DNA of 32,135 nucleotides from contig QHUL01000073.1 of assembly GCA_003222115.1 (NCBI GenBank), forward strand, positions 1 through 32,135, read 5' to 3'. The notes beneath the pieces are model-generated. The model ran no database searches and was not told the origin of the DNA. It worked only from the letters and a program-made list of their open reading frames with translations. Source of the stretch: Gemmatimonadota bacterium (lineage in GTDB: Bacteria; Gemmatimonadota; Gemmatimonadetes; Gemmatimonadales; GWC2-71-9). Positions 26,687 through 32,135 of the stretch are shown here, piece after piece; the stretch's first letter is position 1, and every line of letters begins with the position of its first letter. The translations under genes were made by a program, and so were the position numbers.

Positions 26687-27509
26687 GGCCAGTAATCTGC
26701 AGTCGACCGTGCGGGATCTCCAACGCCGCAAGGCGCGCGGCCGGCGCGGCCTCGCGCTGATGGAAGGCGTGCGGTTGGTCGAGGACGCCCTCGCGGCGGG
26801 CCTGCGGTTCCGTGGAGCCGTCGTCGCGCCCGACCTCGAGCGGACGGCGCGCGGCACGGCGCTCGTCGCCGAGCTGGGGCGGCATGCCGTGCCGGTGGAG
26901 CAGGCTACGGCGCGCGTGTTCGCGTCGCTCGCCGACACCGAGACGCCGCAGGGGATCATCGCGGTGGTCGAGCCGCGGGCGTGGACGCTCGCCGACATCG
27001 CCTGGAGCGGGGGGGGCGGGGGCGGGGCCGGGGCCGCGCTGGTGATCGACGCGGTGCAGGACCCGGGGAATGTGGGCACGTTGATCCGCACGGCGCACGC
27101 TCTGGGCGCCGCGGGCACGATCGCGCTGCGCGGCACGGCCGACCCGTTGAGCCCCAAGGCGCTGCGGGCCGCGATGGGGGCGACGTTCCGCCATCCGGTC
27201 GTCCCGCTCGACGACCCCCGGTTCATCGCCTGGACGCGCCAGCACGGCGTCACCCTGTGGGCGGCCGCGGCGGACGGCATTCCCCTGCACCGTGCCCTAC
27301 CGCTCGCGGGGGCCGGGAAGGGGGAAGCGGGAAGGGCGGATGAAGGCCCGATCGCGGTGATCGTGGGTAATGAAGGGGCGGGCATCCGCCCGCAGCTCAA
27401 CGCCGTCGCCGCGAAGCGGGTGGCGATTCCGCTCGCGCACGGCGCGGAGTCGCTCAACGTCGCCGTCGCGGCGGGGATCCTCCTGTACGAGGTGCTGCGT
27501 GGCCGCTGA
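26685..27509 (+). CDS. SpoU/TrmH-family RNA 2'-O-methyltransferase
   Basis: The 274-residue SPOUT enzyme methylates a ribose of tRNA or rRNA using S-adenosylmethionine. ATG 26685 follows GAGGG at five bases. The N-terminal substrate-binding domain (about residues 1-100) shows RGLALMEGVRLVEDALAAG and ADTETPQGIIAVVE. The knotted catalytic domain has motif 1 DPGNVGTLIRTAHALGA, motif 2 IAVIVGNEGAGI and motif 3 IPLAHGAESLNVAVAAGILLYEVLRG. A hexaglycine linker encoded by a poly-G/G-quadruplex tract joins the two domains. A second low-complexity stretch (LAGAGKGEAGRADEG) interrupts the catalytic domain. RlmB, TsnR-like or TrmH specificity cannot be told from sequence. The next gene starts 11 bases before this one ends. 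Confidence 0.92.
   Translation: MASNLQSTVRDLQRRKARGRRGLALMEGVRLVEDALAAGLRFRGAVVAPDLERTARGTALVAELGRHAVPVEQATARVFASLADTETPQGIIAVVEPRAWTLADIAWSGGGGGGAGAALVIDAVQDPGNVGTLIRTAHALGAAGTIALRGTADPLSPKALRAAMGATFRHPVVPLDDPRFIAWTRQHGVTLWAAAADGIPLHRALPLAGAGKGEAGRADEGPIAVIVGNEGAGIRPQLNAVAAKRVAIPLAHGAESLNVAVAAGILLYEVLRGR
27009..27033 (+). repeat. Poly-G/G-quadruplex tract inside the RNA methyltransferase gene
   Basis: Four G-runs of 8, 5, 4 and 4 bases are separated by C, C and CC on the coding strand. This is a very strong quadruplex motif. It encodes the Gly6-Ala-Gly-Ala linker between the two domains. The eight-base G homopolymer could slip and shift the frame. Confidence 0.6.
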
Positions 27510-28296
27510 CCCGATCCTGGTGTTCGCCGCTGGAGTCCTGGGACTGTGTCTTGGCAGCTTCCTCAATGTGTGCATCGTACGGCTGCCGAACGAGTCTCCC
27601 AAGGCCCGATCGCTGTTCCGCCCCCCATCGTCCTGCCCGAAGTGCAAGCACCGCATCGCATGGCGGGACAACATCCCCCTGGTCTCCTGGCTGGTGCTTC
27701 GTGGCAAGTGTCGCTCGTGTGGGACGGCTATTTCGCGGCAATATCCGATCGTGGAAGCGGTCGTGGCCCTCTTGTGGATCGCCGCCGTGCTGGCCTACGG
27801 ACCGGGTGCGCAGGCCGTGCGGGCCGGTGTCCTCGGCACCGTCCTGCTCGGGATCGCGATCATCGATCTTCGTCACAAGGTGATTCCCGACGAGTTGAAC
27901 TACGGTGGGCTCGTGCTCGGCCTCGCGTTGTCGCTCGCGGGGGGGCACGGCGGCTTGATAGGAGCCGTGCTCGGGGCGGCGGTGGGGTGGGGGGTGTTGT
28001 GGGTCGTGCGGGTCGTGGGGGCGTGGGTCCTCAAGCAGGAAGCGATGGGTTGGGGAGACATCAAGATGATGGCCATGGTCGGGGCCTTCGTGGGATGGCG
28101 GAACGTGCTGCTCACCGTGTTCCTCGGTGCGATCGTGGGGACCGTGTTCTATCTACCGCTTCTGGTCGCCGACCTGCGGCGGATGCGGAGACATGAGCTA
28201 CCGTTCGGGGTATTCCTGGCGGTGGGAGCCGCGATCACCTTCGTGGCCGGCGACGGCCTCATCTCCTGGTACCTGCAGTTCGTGCGGGGCGGTTGA
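27499..28296 (+). CDS. pilD: Type IV prepilin peptidase (A24 family)
   Basis: The 265-residue inner-membrane aspartic peptidase cleaves leader peptides of type IV prepilins and pseudopilins. GTG 27499 has GAGG at 27489-27492, six bases upstream, and overlaps the methyltransferase end by 11 bases. The N-terminal DiS_P_DiS domain has the family opening GLCLGSFLNVCIVRLP. Its zinc-binding pairs are CPKC and CRSC. The catalytic aspartates lie in AIIDLRHKVIPDELN and GWGDIKMMAMVGAFVGW (the GxGD motif). About seven helices are visible. The complete N-terminal domain suggests that it can also N-methylate the mature pilin. No pilin gene is in the window. Confidence 0.95.
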   Translation: MAADPILVFAAGVLGLCLGSFLNVCIVRLPNESPKARSLFRPPSSCPKCKHRIAWRDNIPLVSWLVLRGKCRSCGTAISRQYPIVEAVVALLWIAAVLAYGPGAQAVRAGVLGTVLLGIAIIDLRHKVIPDELNYGGLVLGLALSLAGGHGGLIGAVLGAAVGWGVLWVVRVVGAWVLKQEAMGWGDIKMMAMVGAFVGWRNVLLTVFLGAIVGTVFYLPLLVADLRRMRRHELPFGVFLAVGAAITFVAGDGLISWYLQFVRGG

Positions 28297-28300
28297 CCGG

Positions 28301-29482
28301 ATGGGCGACCCTTTTGAAGGACTATTCGACTCGGGGCGCGTGCTCGAGCGCATGGGCGTGGAGCTCACGGCCCAGGCGCGGCGGGGCGACCTCGAGCCGG
28401 TGCGCTGCCGCGACGCCGAGATCGCCCGCGTGGTCGACATCCTGCTGCGACACAACAAGAACAACCCCGCCCTCATCGGCAAGGCGGGCGTCGGCAAGAC
28501 GGCGATCGTGGAAGGCCTGGCCCAGCGGATCGCGGCCAGCGATGTCCCGCCCGCGCTCAAGGACACTCGCGTCGTCGCGCTCGACCATGTGGCGCTGCTC
28601 GCCGGCACGGCGTTCCGCGGGCAATACGAGGAGCGGATCCGGCGCCTGGTGCGCGAGCTGGCGGCCGACCCGGACATGATCCTGTTCGTGGACGAGCTGC
28701 ACAACCTCATCGGGCAGGGCACCGCCCTCGGCGCGGCGATGGATGCGGCCAACATGCTCAAGCCGGCGCTGGTGCGGGGGGACATCCGGGTGATCGGGGC
28801 CACGACGGGCGGCGAGTACGACAAGTGGATTCGGGGTGACCCGGCGCTGGAGCGTCGCTTCCAGCCCGTCACGGTCGAGGAGCTGGACGAGATCCAGACG
28901 TGGGAGGTGCTCGTCGCCCGGCGGCCGCGCCTCGAGCGCCATCACGCCGTGGCCATCACCGACGATGCCCTCAAGGCGGCGATCGTGCTGACGGACCGCT
29001 TCGTGCCGGAGCGCGCGCGGCCGGACAAGGCGATCGACGTCCTGGACGAAGCGTGCGCCCACGCGCAGGCGACGGCCCGGGTGTCGCCCGAGCTCGACCG
29101 CCTGATCCGGGAGCGCCGCAAGGTGGACGCGATGATCCGGCGCGGCCTCACGCACGAGGCGGCGGCCCCGACGCCGCCCGAGGACCTGCTGGTCGAGGTG
29201 TTCCCCATCCTCGAGCGCATCGGTGAAGAGATTGAGAAGATGCTGGGCGGACCGCGACGGGCCGAGACGGACAGGGGCGGACAGGGTGAGCATGCGGCCG
29301 TAGGGGCCGGCCAGCCCCAGTCCGCCTCTGTCCGCCCCAGTCCGTCCCTGTCCGACCGTAGAAACGAGCTCGACCGCCTGCTGCGCGAAGAACTCGAGCG
29401 GCAGGGCATCGTCGTCACCGGCAAGGACATCGCCCGGGTCGTCAGCACCGCCGTCGGGAAGGGACTGGAGTGGGCGGGATGA
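28301..29482 (+). CDS. ClpB-derived AAA+ ATPase with D1 ring only
   Basis: The 393-residue product starts at ATG 28301. Residues about 35-265 match the first AAA+ domain of ClpA/ClpB: Walker A GKAGVGKT (60-67), pore-loop region AGTAFRGQYEERI, Walker B ILFVDELH (Asp131, Glu132), sensor region VIGATTGGEY, arginine fingers in DPALERRF (185-186) and RPDKAIDVLDEACAHA. The Clp N domain and the whole D2 ring are absent. After a short remnant of the middle domain comes a low-complexity linker (about 322-351). The final segment, RQGIVVTGKDIARVVSTAVG, resembles the ClpB sequence just before D2. It therefore looks like a ClpB cut at the D2 border. It follows pilD by four bases and is coupled to the metallopeptidase gene downstream. 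Its role is unknown. Confidence 0.85.
   Translation: MGDPFEGLFDSGRVLERMGVELTAQARRGDLEPVRCRDAEIARVVDILLRHNKNNPALIGKAGVGKTAIVEGLAQRIAASDVPPALKDTRVVALDHVALLAGTAFRGQYEERIRRLVRELAADPDMILFVDELHNLIGQGTALGAAMDAANMLKPALVRGDIRVIGATTGGEYDKWIRGDPALERRFQPVTVEELDEIQTWEVLVARRPRLERHHAVAITDDALKAAIVLTDRFVPERARPDKAIDVLDEACAHAQATARVSPELDRLIRERRKVDAMIRRGLTHEAAAPTPPEDLLVEVFPILERIGEEIEKMLGGPRRAETDRGGQGEHAAVGAGQPQSASVRPSPSLSDRRNELDRLLREELERQGIVVTGKDIARVVSTAVGKGLEWAG
29266..29354. repeat. Inverted and tandem repeat inside the AAA+ linker
   Basis: The left arm 29266-29286 and right arm 29326-29346 are complementary at 19 of 21 positions, forming a long hairpin with a 39-base loop. The right side also consists of two adjacent 20-base direct copies, 29315-29334 and 29335-29354, identical at 18 positions. 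The whole lies in frame within the coding sequence and encodes the polar linker. Confidence 0.65.
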
Positions 29483-30699
29483 CCGGGTGGCGCCTCGTGG
29501 CGCTCCTCGCCGCGGGCGTGGCCTGCCAGGAGCGGGCGCGGGAAGTCCGGAGCGAGGCGGAGCTCAAGCAGGCAGTGGATCAGATGATGCCGGCGGTCGA
29601 GCGGGCCACCGGGCTCAAGTTCCGGCGCCATCCGCTCGTGTTGCGCCGCACCCGCACCCAGGTGCGCGACTACGTCATCCACAAGTTCGACAGCGACCTC
29701 CCGCCCGCCGAGCTCGCCGGCGCCCAGGCCGCCTACCGGCTGTTCGGCCTCATCCCGGATACGCTCGACCTGCGGCGCACGATGGTGGACCTCTTGACCG
29801 AGCAGATCGCCGGTTATTTCGATCCCGATTCGAACGCGCTCTATCTCCCTGCCGACATCGATCCCGTGCAGGTCCGGTTGATCATCTCGCACGAGCTGGT
29901 GCACGCGCTCCAGGACCAGTACCTCGACCTCGACTCCCTCATCCAGCTCAAGCGGCAGAACGACCGCCGCACGGCGGCGCAGTCCGTGCTTGAGGGTCAG
30001 GCGACGCTGTCGCAGATCCTTGTCTTGATGCCGGAGCAGAAGCTCGAGAGCCTCCCGGATTTCTGGCAGCTACGGCGCGCGCTCGGCCAGCAGCAGGAGC
30101 AGATGAAGATCTTCGCGCAGGCGCCGCTGTGGCTGCGCGAGAGCCTGCTCTTCCCCTATCTCGGCGGAGCCGAGTTCGTGCGCTGGTTCGAGCGGGAGCA
30201 CCCGGGCGAGCAGCCCTACGGCAGGCGCATGCCGGTCTCGACCGAGCAAATCCTGCACCCGTCCCGATACGCGAAGGGGGACGCACCCACCGAGCTGGCG
30301 TTCGCGAGGCCGCCGTCCGACACGGTGCGCTACGAGGACGACCTCGGCGAGTTCGAGACTCGGCTGCTCTTGACCCAGTTCCTGGGGGACGAGACGGAGG
30401 CGGGGTTGCTGGCCAGCGGCTGGGGTGGAGACCGCTATCAGGTGCTCGGGCGCGCGGCCGACGTGCTGGTGTGGTACACGGTGTGGGATGACCGGGTCGC
30501 GGCCGACCGGTTCGCGAAGGGGCTAGAGCGGGCGTGGCGCAGGCGGACGGCCCCCAAAGGACTCCCCGACGGCAGGCGGTCGGAAATCAAGCGGCTGGTG
30601 ATCGGCGGCCGGCCGGCGGTGCGGTTGGTGGATGCGCCGGCGGGGTGGCGCGGGTGGAACAGCCTGCCGCAGGTGGCGGTTACGGCCAGAAGCGAGTGA
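29479..30699 (+). CDS. Lipoprotein zinc metallopeptidase with HExxH motif
   Basis: The 406-residue product starts at ATG 29479, which overlaps the AAA+ stop as ATGA, with GGAG about eight bases upstream. The short signal peptide ends at a lipobox with Cys16 (LVALLAAGVACQ), so the protein should be lipid-anchored. A gluzincin-type site is visible: His138, Glu139 and His142 in ISHELVHALQDQYLDL, and Glu172 in VLEGQATLSQ about 30 residues on. The catalytic core is preceded by AGYFDPDSNALYLP, a pattern I know from uncharacterised secreted peptidase-like proteins with HELVHALQDQ. The C-terminal half (about 260-406) has no recognisable domain. Coupling to a Clp-type ATPase is unusual, because the two would act in different compartments. 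It overlaps the convergent DUF445 gene by 20 bases. Confidence 0.85.
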   Translation: MTGWRLVALLAAGVACQERAREVRSEAELKQAVDQMMPAVERATGLKFRRHPLVLRRTRTQVRDYVIHKFDSDLPPAELAGAQAAYRLFGLIPDTLDLRRTMVDLLTEQIAGYFDPDSNALYLPADIDPVQVRLIISHELVHALQDQYLDLDSLIQLKRQNDRRTAAQSVLEGQATLSQILVLMPEQKLESLPDFWQLRRALGQQQEQMKIFAQAPLWLRESLLFPYLGGAEFVRWFEREHPGEQPYGRRMPVSTEQILHPSRYAKGDAPTELAFARPPSDTVRYEDDLGEFETRLLLTQFLGDETEAGLLASGWGGDRYQVLGRAADVLVWYTVWDDRVAADRFAKGLERAWRRRTAPKGLPDGRRSEIKRLVIGGRPAVRLVDAPAGWRGWNSLPQVAVTARSE

Positions 30700-32017
30700 T
30701 CGCGTAGATCGCCAGGCCGACGAGGCCGCCCACGATCGTCCCGTTGATCCGCACGAACTGCAGGTCCCGTCCCACCGCCAGCTCGAACCGGCGCGACGTC
30801 GCCTCGGGGTCCCAGCCGGCCACCGTGTGCGCGATCAAATCGCCGATCTCGTGCCGGTACTTCTCCACCACCGACGCCGTGAGGTCGATGACGAGGTCGT
30901 CCATCTCGGCGAGCAAGCTGGGGTTGGCGAGCAGCGCCTTGCCGAACTCGCTGAGGCCGCGCTCGAGCGGCCCGGGCGCGGCGGCGTCTGCCCGCGTCGC
31001 GTAGCTCACGATGGCGTGCCGGATGGTTTCCCACAGCCGCGCCGACAGCTCGGTGACCGACGCGTCAGCCAGCCATTCCTCCTTCATCGCCTCCGCCCGG
31101 GCGATGACCTCCGGCGAGTGCTGCAGGCGCTCGATGAAATCCCGAACGGCGTCGTCGAACGCCGCGCGCAAAGGGTGCGTGGGATCGGTGCCCATGTCGC
31201 GCAGCAGGCGCTCGACGGCATCGATGATCCGCCGGTAGATCTCGTCGTCCACGACGCCCGGCACCCACCAGGGGCTCTCCGCCCGTACCCGCTCCCGGAT
31301 CAGCTCGCGGTTGTCGAGGACGGCTTCGGCGGCGAACCGCGCGGCCACGTTCAGCAGCTCCTCCTGGCGGTTGCCCGCGAGCACCACCGCGAGAGTCTTG
31401 CCGAGTGCCGGCGCCACTCGCGTTGCGCGGAGCCGGGCGCTCACCACCTGGCGCACGAGCGCCTGCACGTCTTCGTCGGGCAGCGTTTCGAGCGTCTTCG
31501 CGAGCCCGCTCGCGACCTGCCGCGCGATGCGGCGGCTGTTTTCGGGATCGGCGAGCCAGCGGGCGGCGCGATCGGCGGGGTGGACCGCCCGGAGATTCGC
31601 GGCGATCACGTCGCGAGACAGGAAGTGATTCTGGACGAAGTTGCCGAGGATGCGGCCGATCCGCTCCTTCCGCGTGGCGACGATCGCGGTGTGCGGGATC
31701 GGCAGGCCGAGGGGGTGCCGGAACAGCGCCGTGACGGCGAACCAGTCGGCGAGCCCCCCCACGAGAGACGCCTCGGCCGTCGCTCGCACCCAGCCGAGCC
31801 AGGGATACTGCGCCTCAAAGATGCGGGCGGCCACGAACACGACGACCGCGAGCGCCAGGAGACCCGTCGCCCGCCGCTTCATGGCGTCGAGCTGGGCTTG
31901 CCGCGAGGCGTCGTCGGGCCGCGACCAGGCGGGGCTCACGGCGGCGACCCCACCCCCGCCGGCCGGCGCCGGAGAGGAAGTGGGGTGAGCCGGTGGCGCG
32001 CTGGTTTGCTGTCCCAT
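30680..32017 (-). CDS. DUF445-family membrane protein
   Basis: The 445-residue product starts at ATG 32017. A Pro/Ala/Gly-rich cytoplasmic N-terminus (about 45 residues) precedes a membrane helix (RATGLLALAVVVFVAARIFE). The DUF445 hallmarks follow: AEASLVGGLADWFAVTALFRHPLGLPIPHTAIV and GRILGNFVQNHFLS. A long helical region (about 130-415) leads to a C-terminal membrane helix (TIVGGLVGLAIYAITRFWP). The family is of unknown function and has been linked to envelope integrity in some bacteria. It is monocistronic here. A TACATT box sits six bases before the ATG with no Shine-Dalgarno, which points to a leaderless message. Confidence 0.92.
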   Translation of the reverse strand: MGQQTSAPPAHPTSSPAPAGGGGVAAVSPAWSRPDDASRQAQLDAMKRRATGLLALAVVVFVAARIFEAQYPWLGWVRATAEASLVGGLADWFAVTALFRHPLGLPIPHTAIVATRKERIGRILGNFVQNHFLSRDVIAANLRAVHPADRAARWLADPENSRRIARQVASGLAKTLETLPDEDVQALVRQVVSARLRATRVAPALGKTLAVVLAGNRQEELLNVAARFAAEAVLDNRELIRERVRAESPWWVPGVVDDEIYRRIIDAVERLLRDMGTDPTHPLRAAFDDAVRDFIERLQHSPEVIARAEAMKEEWLADASVTELSARLWETIRHAIVSYATRADAAAPGPLERGLSEFGKALLANPSLLAEMDDLVIDLTASVVEKYRHEIGDLIAHTVAGWDPEATSRRFELAVGRDLQFVRINGTIVGGLVGLAIYAITRFWP

Positions 32018-32023
32018 ACAGGC

Positions 32024-32029
32024 AATGTA
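32024..32029 (-). promoter_or_regulatory. Possible -10 box for a leaderless DUF445 mRNA
   Basis: TACATT on the minus strand lies six bases before the ATG at 32017, the same distance as the TATCTT box of the rhomboid gene from its GTG. No convincing -35 element is present. Confidence 0.3.
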
Positions 32030-32059
32030 ACCCCCACTGTGATTCGGGCGACTCGCTAA

Positions 32060-32135
32060 CTACTTTTGTGGGCTTATCTTTGGCGGCGCGCTCGGCACGT
32101 GCACGGGCTTCTTCCAACGGCTGTAAGGACACGAC
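32060..32135 (-). CDS. Possible C-terminal end of an unknown gene cut by the right edge
   Basis: A frame entering from the right edge ends with TAG at 32062-32060 and encodes 24 residues, ending WKKPVHVPSAPPKISPQK. This basic, Pro-rich tail looks like the end of a protein. A second open frame over the same bases gives a charged helix (LEEARARAERAAKDKP) and runs on into the DUF445 start. The choice between them cannot be made without the sequence beyond the window. Confidence 0.3.
   Translation of the reverse strand, partial: SCPYSRWKKPVHVPSAPPKISPQK

Noticed and set aside
31815-32132. 105-codon frame overlapping the DUF445 start
   Set aside because: It is out of frame with DUF445 over most of its length and becomes Arg/Gly-rich. 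Only the first 25 codons look protein-like, and they compete with another frame.

Overview
The window is a very GC-rich, densely coding piece of bacterial chromosome. Gene content suggests a Gram-negative, aerobic bacterium, most likely of the Gemmatimonadota or a close relative. The pointers are a large Asp-box (VPS10/sortilin-like) secreted protein, a GWxTD-like secreted protein, a DUF885 peptidase, a characteristic ParB-fold protein and an outer-membrane porin ending in Phe. This placement rests on family distribution that I know, not on a marker gene. There are no rRNA or tRNA genes, insertion sequences or CRISPR arrays, and no gap between genes exceeds about 135 bases.

Layout, left to right. 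1-1506 (minus) is a GWxTD-like secreted protein that begins with GTG and runs off the left edge. 1605-6735 (plus) holds an Asp-box propeller protein and a DUF885 zinc peptidase. After a perfect 30-base palindrome comes a ParB-like protein (minus). 7771-12390 is a complete caa3-type cytochrome c oxidase operon (ctaC-D-E-F-G) with a good sigma-70 promoter. Two unknown membrane proteins follow, then a second 30-base palindromic terminator and a dnaK-htrA pair (minus, 17211-13660) that may have a sigma-54-type promoter. A rhomboid protease (17337-18083, plus) follows.

18061-19510 (minus) looks like a collapsed phosphate-uptake locus. It holds the first third of a PhoB-like regulator, an intact porin preceded by a Pho-box-like direct repeat, and a small relic in which the start of a probable pstS is joined to the end of phoU. 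The relic carries a stop codon and a frameshift. Upstream on the same strand are DUF3006 and ComEC-like metallo-beta-lactamase-fold genes. Divergent from these, 20731-25794 (plus) is a tightly coupled purine-nucleoside salvage operon: periplasmic 5'-nucleotidase, adenosine deaminase with an extra N-terminal beta-grasp-like domain, concentrative nucleoside transporter and purine nucleoside phosphorylase. Together these would take extracellular nucleotides to phosphate, hypoxanthine or guanine, and ribose-1-phosphate.

The right part holds thiD (minus), then a plus-strand run of SpoU-family RNA methyltransferase, prepilin peptidase, a ClpB-derived AAA+ protein lacking its second ATPase ring, and a lipoprotein zinc metallopeptidase. 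A DUF445 membrane protein (minus) and the tail of an unknown gene at the right edge close the window. The most notable items are the phosphate-locus collapse, the beta-grasp/deaminase fusion, the ClpB D1-only protein with a repeat built into its linker, and a G-quadruplex/poly-G tract inside the RNA methyltransferase gene.
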